From the NCBI RefSeq assembly GCF_002563635.1, contig NZ_PDIZ01000001.1:124001-188000 (forward strand): 64,000 nucleotides of DNA, read 5' to 3'. Both the position numbers and the translations under genes were made by a program. Below the pieces are notes generated by a model. It was given only the letters and a program-made list of their open reading frames with translations. It was not told the origin of the DNA and made no database searches. This DNA comes from Bacillus sp. es.036 (lineage in GTDB: Bacteria; Bacillota; Bacilli; Bacillales; Guptibacillaceae). Of this stretch, positions 8,951 to 16,537 are shown in pieces (the first letter of the stretch is position 1; each line of letters opens with the position of its first letter).

Positions 8951-9730
8951 ATGGATGTGTCAATGTTGTTGGAATACGGATGGGTTTTGTTACTTCTCAT
9001 TGCACTTGAAGGGTTGCTTGCGGCAGATAATGCTCTCGTATTGGCGATTATGGTAAAACATTTACCAGAAGAAGAGCGTAAGAAAGCATTGTTTTACGGG
9101 CTAGCTGGTGCCTTTGTTTTTCGCTTTGCCTCCCTATTTGCGATTTCTTTTCTCGTTGGTGTATGGCAGGTGCAAGCGATCGGTGCGCTTTACCTTTTAT
9201 TCATTGCCATCAATCATATCGTTCGAAAGCAGCTGATGAAGAAGGGGAAAAGTGATGTTGAGAAAAAATCCAAAAAGCAGTCAGGGTTTTGGGGAACAGT
9301 CATTAAAGTGGAATTAGCAGATATTGCTTTTGCGGTCGATTCTATATTAGCTGCCGTTGCTTTAGCCGTTACGCTTCCCAACACACCTCTTCCACAAATC
9401 GGTGGACTAGACGGTGGGAAATTTCTTGTTATCTTTGCAGGTGGGCTAATCGGATTAATTGTGATGCGATTCGCGGCCAATTATTTTGTGAAACTTTTAA
9501 AAGCAAAGCCAGGGTTGGAGATTGCTGCTTTCATGATTGTTGGTTGGGTAGGTGTGAAATTGTCTGTTTACACTCTTTCTCACCCAGAATTAAGCATTCT
9601 ACCTGAATCATTTGCGAAATCACCCGAATGGAAAGTAACGTTCTATGCGGTATTGCTACTCATTGCAATCGGAGGTTGGTTTTTATCTAGTTCGAAAAAA
9701 TCAGAAGTGTCAAAAGGAGAAACAATGTGA
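8951..9730 (+). CDS. ykoY: TerC-family integral membrane protein (YkoY type), Mn export
   Basis: A 259-aa TerC-family membrane protein. Paired acidic motifs lie in EGLLAADNALVLAIMVKHLP (about residues 18-37) and VELADIAFAVDSILAAVALA, where transport-type TerC proteins carry metal-ligand Asp residues. Related Bacillus proteins export Mn2+, partly to metallate secreted enzymes, and the preceding riboswitch fits that role. The start is ATG 8951 after AAGGGGGA; the frame is open back into the riboswitch terminator but nothing there looks coding. Confidence 0.9.
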   Translation: MDVSMLLEYGWVLLLLIALEGLLAADNALVLAIMVKHLPEEERKKALFYGLAGAFVFRFASLFAISFLVGVWQVQAIGALYLLFIAINHIVRKQLMKKGKSDVEKKSKKQSGFWGTVIKVELADIAFAVDSILAAVALAVTLPNTPLPQIGGLDGGKFLVIFAGGLIGLIVMRFAANYFVKLLKAKPGLEIAAFMIVGWVGVKLSVYTLSHPELSILPESFAKSPEWKVTFYAVLLLIAIGGWFLSSSKKSEVSKGETM

Positions 9731-9818
9731 TTTACGAGCGCTTTCTCCCAAATCAAGCAGAGAACCTGGTAAATTAGATAAGTAGAAAATGGTAACGATT
9801 CAGATGAGGAGGAAGCAA

Positions 9819-10226
9819 ATGATTAGAGTGGACGTGGTGTATACGCTTCTTTATAACGAAAGGGACGATCAAGTGTTAATGGTTCAAAATAAGAAGCATG
9901 ACAATTGGTCACTCCCTGGTGGAGCTGTCGAAGAAGGAGAGACGCTCGTGCAGGCGGCTAGTCGTGAAATGAGAGAAGAAACGGGATTAACGGTGGAAGT
10001 GGGAGGCGTGTTGAGTGTAAATGAAGCATTTATAGGAAATCATCACGCTCACTTCTTTACCTTTCAAGGCAAAATCACGAACGGCACGATCGTCATTCAA
10101 GACACAGAAACGATTGCGGATGCAAAGTGGATGAATCGAACTGAAGCGGATGAGTGGATGCCTTATTATCAAGGGGGGGTTCAGACGTTACTTAAAGCGT
10201 CTGTACCATACGTCTTTCAAGGTTAA
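9819..10226 (+). CDS. NUDIX hydrolase
   Basis: A 135-aa protein with a complete Nudix box: GGAVEEGETLVQAASREM followed by REETGL (about residues 33-56), which binds the metal that hydrolyses nucleoside-diphosphate-linked substrates. The start is ATG 9819 behind GAGGAGG; upstream in-frame codons look non-coding. The substrate is unknown. A bidirectional-looking terminator separates it from the convergent hisS. Confidence 0.9.
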   Translation: MIRVDVVYTLLYNERDDQVLMVQNKKHDNWSLPGGAVEEGETLVQAASREMREETGLTVEVGGVLSVNEAFIGNHHAHFFTFQGKITNGTIVIQDTETIADAKWMNRTEADEWMPYYQGGVQTLLKASVPYVFQG

Positions 10227-10230
10227 ATGG

Positions 10231-10266
10231 AACAGCGGTAAGGGCAAAACCCTTACCGCTGTTTTT
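10231..10266. terminator. Terminator between the NUDIX gene and hisS
   Basis: AACAGCGGTAAGGG pairs with CCCTTACCGCTGTT around CAAAA, then TTT. It can serve both convergent genes. Confidence 0.85.
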
Positions 10267-10276
10267 ATATAAAAGT

Positions 10277-11557
10277 TTAAAAACGGAAGGAGATGCTTTC
10301 TTCTTTTCCTTCATTTAATGACTTCACGATAATCTTGTTATTCGTTACTTCTTCGTTTCCAATAAGAATGACTTTTTCGATTCCTCTTTTACTCGCTCGT
10401 TCAAGAGATTTCCCAATTCTCTTTTCACTCATATCAACTTCAATTCGATAACCTAATTTCCGATAAGTGGAGGCAACCATTAGGGCTTCACGATTGGCAT
10501 CGATCGGTATGATCATATAATCGGGTTGTGAATCTCTAACGAGTGATGATTCCTTTCCTTTTAATGCTGTGAAAATCACATCAAGACCGAATGAAATGCC
10601 AACGGTTGAAAAGGAGTCTTCACTGCCTAGTAAACCAGCAATAGCGCTGTCATAGCGACCGCCACTGCCTATGCTGGATGAGATGGACTGATCACTGAGG
10701 AAAATCTCATAAATGGTTCCGGTATAAATATCAAGACCTCTTGCAAGAAATGGGTTAAAGGAGCAATTCTTTAGAACGTTAAGTCCATCCAAATAGGAAG
10801 TTAGTTCAGAAAGCTCATTTACTCCTTTTTGCACATTCTCATTCTCGGAGGCAAATTGTTGGAAATAAGTGAGGTCTTGACCGCTCCAGTCTTGCGCGTA
10901 GCGCTCAACGTTCCGAATGGCGTCTGCAGAGATGTCTTTTTGTTGAAGTTCTTTTTTAACACCTTCTATTCCAATTTTCTCGAGTTTATCCATTGTCAGG
11001 ATAACATCGTTTAATCGCGAGGAAGGGATCGATAGGGTCTGTAGCATGCCGGCAAGAAGCTTGCGATTGTTATATTGAATCGTTACGTTAAGTTCAAGTT
11101 GATTGAAAATATCAAGTGCCATTTCCATTAATTCAGCTTCTGCCATTTGGGAACTTACGCCGGTGATATCGACATCACATTGAGTAAATTCGCGGAATCG
11201 TCCCGGTTTCACAGGTCCATCTCGAAAAACTTTTCCAATTTCATATCGCTTGAATGGCATACGTAAACCTGGATTCATTGCCACTACTTTTGCAAATGGA
11301 ATGGTAAGGTCGTAACGAAGGGCAAGCTCTCTTTTCCCACGATCGCTAAGTGTGTACATTTCTTCTAGGATTTCATCGCCGCCGGCGTATTTGGAAGCCA
11401 TTAGTTTTTGTTCATTTAGAATAGGTGTTTCTAGCGGAAGACAGTTATATTGGATAAATGTATCTTCTAGGGTTCGCCTCACTTTTCTACGTATTTGCTC
11501 ATCCTCCGGTAAATAATCCATTGTTCCTTTTACATTTTGATTTTTTAGCTTTTTCAA
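10277..11557 (-). CDS. hisS: Histidine--tRNA ligase, eukaryote/archaea-like type (HisS2-like)
   Basis: Class II synthetase that charges tRNA-His. About 426 aa with motif 1 region VKGTMDYLPEDEQ, RYDLTIPFA, motif 2 VKPGRFREFTQCDVDI, the histidine-binding ARGLDIYTGTIYE, and motif 3 SIGSGGRYDSA. The RYDLT..GRFREFTQCDVD pattern resembles eukaryotic HisRS more than canonical bacterial HisRS (which reads RPEGTA..GRYRQFYQ), so this may be a second copy as found in some bacilli. I prefer TTG 11557, nine bases after AAGGG; the ATG at 11566 directly abuts that RBS. It is preceded by a leader ORF rich in His codons and a strong terminator. Confidence 0.92.
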   Translation of the reverse strand: MKKLKNQNVKGTMDYLPEDEQIRRKVRRTLEDTFIQYNCLPLETPILNEQKLMASKYAGGDEILEEMYTLSDRGKRELALRYDLTIPFAKVVAMNPGLRMPFKRYEIGKVFRDGPVKPGRFREFTQCDVDITGVSSQMAEAELMEMALDIFNQLELNVTIQYNNRKLLAGMLQTLSIPSSRLNDVILTMDKLEKIGIEGVKKELQQKDISADAIRNVERYAQDWSGQDLTYFQQFASENENVQKGVNELSELTSYLDGLNVLKNCSFNPFLARGLDIYTGTIYEIFLSDQSISSSIGSGGRYDSAIAGLLGSEDSFSTVGISFGLDVIFTALKGKESSLVRDSQPDYMIIPIDANREALMVASTYRKLGYRIEVDMSEKRIGKSLERASKRGIEKVILIGNEEVTNNKIIVKSLNEGKEESISFRF

Positions 11558-11590
11558 AACGCTCATCCCTTCGTTTTTTGAATACAAAAA

Positions 11591-11633
11591 AACCGCATGA
11601 ATGGGAGAAGATTTCTTCTCAATTCATGCGGTT
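11591..11633 (-). terminator. Attenuator terminator before hisS
   Basis: On the minus strand AACCGCATGAAT pairs with ATTCATGCGGTT (12 bp), with an inner GAGAAG/CTTCTC stem, and is followed by TTTTTTT. It lies between the leader peptide and hisS, so it must be read through for hisS expression. Confidence 0.9.
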
Positions 11634-11641
11634 ACGAGTAA

Positions 11642-11686
11642 TAGCCTTCCTATACGCGATTTTTTATCAATCGGATAGCAAGGCTA
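11642..11686 (-). promoter_or_regulatory. Hairpin directly after the His leader ORF
   Basis: TAGCCTTGCTAT pairs with ATAGGAAGGCTA (11 of 12), with an inner CGATT/AATCG stem. Its first three bases are the leader stop codon, so a ribosome in the leader would cover its 5' arm. I read it as the sensing hairpin of the attenuator; I did not find a convincing strong antiterminator pairing. Confidence 0.6.
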
Positions 11687-11725
11687 ACTGTGATGATGAA
11701 GTTGTACGATGAATAACTGTTTCAT
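11684..11725 (-). CDS. Histidine leader peptide (MKQLFIVQLHHHS)
   Basis: A 13-codon ORF with the RBS AAGAGGTGA five bases before its ATG. Codons 10-12 are CAT CAT CAC, three histidines in a row, followed by Ser and TAG. It is followed by a hairpin and then a factor-independent terminator in front of histidyl-tRNA synthetase. This arrangement is the hallmark of ribosome-mediated transcription attenuation, as in enterobacterial his leaders: slow decoding of His codons when charged tRNA-His is scarce would permit hisS transcription. The logic is inferred; ORF, RBS and His run are seen directly. Confidence 0.85.
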   Translation of the reverse strand: MKQLFIVQLHHHS

Positions 11726-11749
11726 ATCGCTCACCTCTTATTGTCAAAT

Positions 11750-11778
11750 ATAGTAGCATACGAAAATTATTAAGGCAA
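11750..11778 (-). promoter_or_regulatory. SigA-type promoter of the his leader-hisS transcript
   Basis: On the minus strand TTGCCT, a 17-nt spacer and TACTAT lie just upstream of the leader RBS. Confidence 0.6.
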
Positions 11779-11837
11779 TCTTTCTTTTCTTCTGAATATT
11801 TGATAGGATAATATTTCCTTTAGAAAGGTGGGGGAAA

Positions 11838-12761
11838 ATGCAAAACCTTACAAAAGAAAAAATCATCACAATGATCCCTGGGTTAACTGCAGCGACACTG
11901 ATTCCAATAACAAAAGGGTATTCGTTTGATTTAAAATACATCACACAATGGAATGGAAAACGAGTATTGCTTCGAATTTATGAGCTGGCTTTAAGTGAGC
12001 GCGTACAAGAAAAAGTAGCAAAGATGCGTGCGTTCAGGGAGCGTGGTGTTCGATGTCAGGAAGTGTATGCCTTTGGTGTGATACCGGAAGAAAATTTCTG
12101 TTACACGATTTTTTCTTTTCTTGAAGGAGAAGATGGCGAGGTGGCGTTACCTAGCTTAACGGAGGCTGAACAATACAGAGCAGGGTATGAAGCGGGAGTA
12201 GATCTTTTGAAAATGCACGAATTGCCCATCGTTTCCTCTAAATCCGAGCATATAGCTTTTTTGAAAACGAAGTTTGAGAAGGCGGTAGAGCGGTATTTGA
12301 AGCTCGAAACACGTATTCCACATGATCAAGAGATAATTGATTATGTAAGAAGAAACTTGTCACTTATTGGAGAGAGTAAGCTTGTATTTGCGCATCATGA
12401 TTATCATGCAGGAAACCTGATTATTCAGCATGGAAAGTATGCTGGTGTGATTGATTTTAACCGATGTGGTGTAAACACAGCTTATTCTGAGTTTGATAAG
12501 CTTGAATTGTTTTCGAGTCGCTTGAGCATTCCTTTTTCAAAAGGGATGATTCAAGGATACTTTTCTGATGAAGTTCCTGATCTTTTCTGGAAAATTCGTT
12601 CCGTACATATGGCCCAGCTTCTGATCTATCATATGAATTGGGCAACGGATTTCTTTCCGCAAGATCTTTCACTTGCCGAAGAAGCAATAGAATATGTTTT
12701 AGAGACGTATAATGGTTTTCATCGAATGGTTCCAAAATGGTATGAAGAAAGCCAGGCATAG
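11838..12761 (+). CDS. Aminoglycoside phosphotransferase (APH)-fold kinase
   Basis: A 307-aa protein of the APH/choline kinase fold. The catalytic loop is FAHHDYHAGNLI and the metal-binding segment GVIDFNRCG (about residues 182-212). The substrate is not recognisable; resistance kinases, sugar kinases and choline-type kinases share these motifs. The start follows AAAGGTGGGGG. It is transcribed alone, divergent from hisS and convergent with the DUF4396 gene, with only ten bases between stops. Confidence 0.85.
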   Translation: MQNLTKEKIITMIPGLTAATLIPITKGYSFDLKYITQWNGKRVLLRIYELALSERVQEKVAKMRAFRERGVRCQEVYAFGVIPEENFCYTIFSFLEGEDGEVALPSLTEAEQYRAGYEAGVDLLKMHELPIVSSKSEHIAFLKTKFEKAVERYLKLETRIPHDQEIIDYVRRNLSLIGESKLVFAHHDYHAGNLIIQHGKYAGVIDFNRCGVNTAYSEFDKLELFSSRLSIPFSKGMIQGYFSDEVPDLFWKIRSVHMAQLLIYHMNWATDFFPQDLSLAEEAIEYVLETYNGFHRMVPKWYEESQA

Positions 12762-12771
12762 GCCTGGCTTA

Positions 12772-13443
12772 TCACATCGCTTCTTTTATCCCCTTTTTAA
12801 CGAGCCACCAATTTGCTGGATAGCTTGTTGCAAATCCAAGAATCATCGCAATTTGCATCATAAACCAGTATACGGCTGAGTTAGGTTTTGGAGGTTCGGC
12901 AAAGAGGACGAAGTGTACGATGGCCATCCAGCCAAACATTCCAACTTCAAAAGCAATTAAGGAAAGCGTGTCTGCTTTGGTGGCTTCTTTAATCGCACTC
13001 CACGCGCCATCTTCTTTGTTCATTGGATAAATCGCATAAAATTGAAACAGGATACCGAATCCATATGCCAGTATAAATTCAACGAGATAGTGAGTGTAAA
13101 GAATAGAGCCCAGGAGAGCAAATCCAGTTAAGGCAACGATCGGAACGCCGACGGCATCTCCTAATGTGCAACCTGCTGAGCAATGACTCGTAGACATAAA
13201 AACTTTTGCAGGTTCACCTCGATGATCGTCATAATCCAGATTTTTTGCTTTCAAGCGTCCCCATTTAAAATATGACCAGATGGCAAATGGACCAAGAAAC
13301 CACCCGTTAATTGGCCAAACAACGTTCATAATTCGCATCATTTGTGGGTGACGGATAATATCAACAAGAATCACGAGCGATGAGAGTAATCCAATGGAAA
13401 GAGCAAGAATTGAAATAAGCTGAAGTGTATTCAAATCAATCAT
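12772..13443 (-). CDS. DUF4396 membrane protein
   Basis: A 223-aa protein with about six hydrophobic segments matching DUF4396. It contains the cysteine/histidine cluster STSHCSAGCTLGD (about residues 85-97) and the helix GVPIVALTGFALLG. The biochemical role is unknown; the Cys/His cluster and a CsoR-type operator in front hint at copper or sulfur response. Start uncertain: the ATG at 13443 abuts AAGGGG, so TTG 13434 nine bases further on may be used. Confidence 0.85.
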   Translation of the reverse strand: MIDLNTLQLISILALSIGLLSSLVILVDIIRHPQMMRIMNVVWPINGWFLGPFAIWSYFKWGRLKAKNLDYDDHRGEPAKVFMSTSHCSAGCTLGDAVGVPIVALTGFALLGSILYTHYLVEFILAYGFGILFQFYAIYPMNKEDGAWSAIKEATKADTLSLIAFEVGMFGWMAIVHFVLFAEPPKPNSAVYWFMMQIAMILGFATSYPANWWLVKKGIKEAM

Positions 13444-13475
13444 CCCCTTGGAGTATTAAGTCTATATACAAACTT

Positions 13476-13490
13476 TACCCACTAGGGGTA
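13476..13490 (-). promoter_or_regulatory. CsoR/CstR-like operator before the DUF4396 gene
   Basis: The G/C-tract palindrome TACCCACTAGGGGTA resembles the TACCC..GGGTA operators of copper-sensing CsoR and persulfide-sensing CstR repressors. It lies 33 bp upstream of the start. No csoR or copZ gene is seen in the window. Confidence 0.55.
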
Positions 13491-13523
13491 TTTACAAAAC
13501 AGGGGTTATCCTAATGAATAAAA

Positions 13524-13555
13524 AAACCGCTCTCGAGACAGTGAGAGCGGTTTTT
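13524..13555 (-). terminator. Terminator of the quinone oxidoreductase-like gene
   Basis: On the minus strand AACCGCTCTC pairs with GAGAGCGGTT, followed by a run of T. Confidence 0.85.
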
Positions 13556-13564
13556 GAGAGCGAA

Positions 13565-14548
13565 TTATTCGCTAACTTTCGCAACAATCTTACCAGTTAC
13601 ATGACGCTTCGATAACTCAACTAAAGCTTGTGGCACCTCTTCAAGAGATATGGTTTTTGAAATCATCGGATCAAGATGGCCACCTAGAAGAAGTTGAATC
13701 ATTTCATCCCCCATCATAGCAAGATCAGCTTGTTCTGCTAAGTTAGAGGATTGATACACGCCTCCAAGAGCGATCTGATGGAAAGAGAGGGGTCGAGCGA
13801 AAGAGACACCCTGTTGAAAATCTGGGGCACCGGCAATATAGGCAATTTGCCCGTTAAATGTTAAGGTTTCAAGTGATTTTGTCGCATTATCTCCGCTTAC
13901 AGCATCAAGAACAGCGTGAACGCCAATACCGTTTGTTAGTTCGAGCGTACGTTCCACGAAGTCTTCTTCTTTGTAGTCAATTGCATAGTCAGCACCAAGT
14001 TTTTTTACAAAATCGTGATTATGACTTGACGCTGTTGTAATGACGGTTAATCCCATATACTTCGCCATCTGAATCGCAAAGCCACCTACACCACCAGCAC
14101 CAGCATGAATCAGAATCGTTTGCCCCCGATGAATATGTAGCTTACGGAAAAGGGCCTGGTAAGCAGTGTATCCTGCTGTTGGGAGTGCTGCAGCATCAAC
14201 GAAAGAAATCGCTTCAGGAAGCTTAGCAATCGTGTGAGCTTGTGCAATCGCATATTCGGCAAATGTTCCCTTTTTCATGAGGTCGCCATGGTACACAACA
14301 CGATCACCTGGCTTCCAATCCGTTACTTCTTCGCCTACTTCCTCGATCACACCAGCGCCGTCAAGGCCAAGGATATGAGGGTATTCCCAGTTAGGATTTC
14401 CGTTAGTAGCGGTCTTATAATCAACGGGGTTTAATCCCGCAGCATGAATGTTAACAAGAACTTCACCTTTTTTGGGTGATGGGGCTTCCATTTCTTGCAC
14501 TTTCATGGAATCCCATTGATTTTTATCTTTAAGTAAAAGAGCTTTCAT
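13565..14548 (-). CDS. Zinc-less MDR oxidoreductase, NADPH:quinone reductase-like
   Basis: A 327-aa medium-chain dehydrogenase/reductase. The GroES-like N-terminal part has NIHAAGLNPVDYKTA and LGLDGAGVIEEVG; the Rossmann domain has ILIHAGAGGVGGFAIQMAK (about residues 148-166). The catalytic-zinc cysteine and histidine of alcohol dehydrogenases are absent, pointing to quinone/enone reductases. ATG 14548 follows AGGAGGAATT. It is transcribed alone and ends at a strong terminator. Confidence 0.9.
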   Translation of the reverse strand: MKALLLKDKNQWDSMKVQEMEAPSPKKGEVLVNIHAAGLNPVDYKTATNGNPNWEYPHILGLDGAGVIEEVGEEVTDWKPGDRVVYHGDLMKKGTFAEYAIAQAHTIAKLPEAISFVDAAALPTAGYTAYQALFRKLHIHRGQTILIHAGAGGVGGFAIQMAKYMGLTVITTASSHNHDFVKKLGADYAIDYKEEDFVERTLELTNGIGVHAVLDAVSGDNATKSLETLTFNGQIAYIAGAPDFQQGVSFARPLSFHQIALGGVYQSSNLAEQADLAMMGDEMIQLLLGGHLDPMISKTISLEEVPQALVELSKRHVTGKIVAKVSE

Positions 14549-14733
14549 CTTAATTCCTCCTCTAGTATGAATATGGATATGATTCACCTGAATTCGTTTT
14601 TGTAAACCTAAGCGTTTTGCCATTATAAAACAGATGATTTTTTTTGATAAGTAGGCACTTTTTAGTAACTATGTGAAACAAAACAGCTTGCACAATCGTA
14701 GAAAGAGTAGAGAGTTCAATAAGGAGTGAGTAG

Positions 14734-14904
14734 ATGACACTGATCGGATGGGTATTTTGGGGAACAATTGCAGCGTTTCTAGTGGTTGGCTTTCTCTTCC
14801 AAAAAGTTTTTGGAACAAAAGCACCGAATCGAACGAATCACGAACTAGCACAAGAAGAAGTGAAAAGCCATACAAGTCAATACGTTCATAATGATTTAAA
14901 CTAA
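14734..14904 (+). CDS. Small single-span membrane protein, unknown function
   Basis: A 56-aa ORF with AAGGAGTGAG before the ATG. The first 25 residues form a hydrophobic segment (LIGWVFWGTIAAFLVVGFLF) and the tail is polar and charged (NHELAQEEVKSH). It directly precedes a NUDIX gene, with 13 bases between its stop and the chosen NUDIX start, so the two are probably co-transcribed. Family not recognised. Confidence 0.65.
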   Translation: MTLIGWVFWGTIAAFLVVGFLFQKVFGTKAPNRTNHELAQEEVKSHTSQYVHNDLN

Positions 14905-14917
14905 AGGGTGAATGTTC

Positions 14918-15316
14918 ATGCGAGAATGGATTGGAGCAGCGGCAGTTTGTACAAATGATCAGGGGGATTTGCTGATGATTCAAAATGAGAAGGAGAAATG
15001 GGCCGTTCCTTCTGGAGAAGTAGGAAAAGATGAAACCCCTGAGATGTGTTGCATTCGTGAAGTGAAAGAAGAAACAGGCTATGATGTTGCGATTGAAAAG
15101 CCACTATTTGTGAAAGATCAGGATGTGAATGGCGTTCATGTCACGACTTATTATTATGAAGTAAATGTGGTTGGAGGCATGATTTCTCTTCCGAAATCTG
15201 AACAAGACGTAACTGAAATTGAGTGGAAAACAGTGGAAGAAATGGAAGCGTTAGCTCATGCTTATCCTGAAGACGCTTCTTATTTAACGAATTTCTTATA
15301 TGAAAAGACTCCTTAA
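14918..15316 (+). CDS. NUDIX hydrolase
   Basis: A 132-aa protein with the Nudix box SGEVGKDETPEMCCIREV followed by KEETGY (about residues 32-56). Gly at the first position and the REVKEETGY core are intact. The start is ATG 14918 after AAAGGGTGA; an ATG six bases earlier is too close to that RBS. Substrate unknown. It is distinct from the NUDIX gene at 9.8 kb. Confidence 0.88.
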   Translation: MREWIGAAAVCTNDQGDLLMIQNEKEKWAVPSGEVGKDETPEMCCIREVKEETGYDVAIEKPLFVKDQDVNGVHVTTYYYEVNVVGGMISLPKSEQDVTEIEWKTVEEMEALAHAYPEDASYLTNFLYEKTP

Positions 15317-15336
15317 CATGGTTTAAGGAGTTTTTT
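15308..15336 (+). terminator. Terminator overlapping the NUDIX stop codon
   Basis: ACTCCTTAA pairs with TTAAGGAGT, followed by TTTTT. Confidence 0.8.
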
Positions 15337-15373
15337 ATGTTTCAACCTCATTTTATAAAAGGATGTGAACGAT

Positions 15374-15871
15374 TTGAAGTGGATGATTCCTTTAGTGACC
15401 TTCTTTTTAGTGATTGATCTTATAACAAAACGTTGGATTGACTCTGTCCTAACTATCAATGAACGGATTGAAGTGATTGATGGTATTTTAGGGTTCCAGC
15501 TTTACTATAACGCTGGTGCCACGATGGGGTTATTAGAAGGATACACGGGCTTACTCCTCTTTCTACAAACAGGGATCATTCTTCTGTTGATTTACGGTTA
15601 CATACGTGCAACGCCAAAACGTTTTGCCATGCAAATAGCTTTTAGCTTTTTGATTAGTGGTGGGATTGGAAATTTGGTTGATCGTATTCAATATGGTCAT
15701 GTCATTGATTTTCTTTCCGTGAAGTGGAGTTCAGGTATTTTTAATGTAGCTGATATGTTTATTCGATATGGGTTTATTTTAATCGTTATTCTTTACTTTA
15801 TGAAGAAATTTAAGATCCAGGGGTTGGATGAAGATCCAAATCAAGAGCCACAAAAAAGCGAGAGAGGGTAA
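15374..15871 (+). CDS. lspA: Signal peptidase II-like aspartic protease (LspA family, divergent copy)
   Basis: About 165 aa with four membrane segments. Both catalytic aspartates are present, in SGGIGNLVDRIQYGHVIDF and FNVADMFI (about residues 95-130). The family cleaves signal peptides of diacylglyceryl-modified prolipoproteins. The usual DQxTK and RNxGAAFG motifs are altered to DLITK and YNAGATMG, and the gene is not beside rluD/pyrR where the main bacillar lspA sits, so I suspect a second paralogue. The start is probably TTG 15374, eight bases after AAAGGATG; GTG 15365 abuts the RBS. A terminator hairpin overlaps its end. Confidence 0.85.
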   Translation: MKWMIPLVTFFLVIDLITKRWIDSVLTINERIEVIDGILGFQLYYNAGATMGLLEGYTGLLLFLQTGIILLLIYGYIRATPKRFAMQIAFSFLISGGIGNLVDRIQYGHVIDFLSVKWSSGIFNVADMFIRYGFILIVILYFMKKFKIQGLDEDPNQEPQKSERG

Positions 15872-15886
15872 TCCTCTCTCGCTTTC
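15855..15886. terminator. Terminator shared by the lspA-like gene and spx
   Basis: AAAGCGAGAGAGG pairs with CCTCTCTCGCTTT; it overlaps the lspA stop and faces the 3' end of the convergent spx gene. Confidence 0.8.
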
Positions 15887-15888
15887 AT

Positions 15889-16284
15889 TTATTGCGCTTC
15901 TTGAAGAATTTGTTCAAGTTGAAATGCGCGAACTTTCCTCGGTAGGAAGCTTCTTATTTCATCTTCATGGAAACCAACCTGAAGACGTTTCGTATCAAGT
16001 AAGATCGGTCGCTTCAAAATGCCAGGGTTTTCTTTAATTAAGCTATAAAGTTCCTGAAGCGTCAGTTCATCGAGCTCTTTATCAAGTGATTCAAACGCTT
16101 TTGAGCGCTTTGAGATGATTTCTTCTGTTCCTTTTTCAGTCATACGTATAATCGCTTTAATTTCATCCTCAGAGAGTGGCTTTGCAAACATGTTCCGCTG
16201 TTCATAAGGAAGATTGTGCTCTTCAAGCCATGCTTTCGCCTTTCTGCAAGATGTACAGCTTGGTGACGTATAAAGTGTAATCAT
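15889..16284 (-). CDS. spxA: Spx-family RNA polymerase-binding regulator
   Basis: A 131-aa ArsC-like protein of exactly the length of Bacillus Spx. Spx binds the RNA polymerase alpha C-terminal domain and redirects transcription during thiol stress. The redox switch CxxC is present (SPSCTSC, Cys10 and Cys13), as are the conserved [15 protein letters not shown] segment and the C-terminal tail. ATG 16284 lies eight bases after GGAGG. It could instead be the paralogue MgsR or a second Spx; the intact CxxC fits either. Confidence 0.9.
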   Translation of the reverse strand: MITLYTSPSCTSCRKAKAWLEEHNLPYEQRNMFAKPLSEDEIKAIIRMTEKGTEEIISKRSKAFESLDKELDELTLQELYSLIKENPGILKRPILLDTKRLQVGFHEDEIRSFLPRKVRAFQLEQILQEAQ

Positions 16285-16472
16285 GTGTTTGACCTCCAAA
16301 CGGATTTTACATGGTTCATCTCCATGTTAAGTATACTAAAAAAGTGGTTCGCTGACTGTAAGTTATGTTACACATTTTTGACGATTATCTATGTTTGGTT
16401 TCATTTCCTAATAATAAAATAGCGAAGTTGATGTAGGAGTAAATGTTGTTTCATTATAGCCAGGTTTTACTA

Positions 16473-16482
16473 GGGTATACCC
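16473..16482. promoter_or_regulatory. GGGTATACCC palindrome before the MFS gene
   Basis: A perfect 10-bp palindrome 56 bp upstream of the MFS start codon, in an otherwise AT-rich region, is a candidate operator. The cognate regulator is unknown. Confidence 0.35.
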
Positions 16483-16537
16483 ACTAACAAGAGCAGGCAA
16501 ACTACATATGAAGTAGAGATCTTAATGGAGGATGCTC

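Noticed and set aside
11588-11743. T-box leader for hisS
   Set aside because: No AAGGTGGCACC-type T-box sequence or stem I; instead a leader ORF with His codons and a simple terminator.
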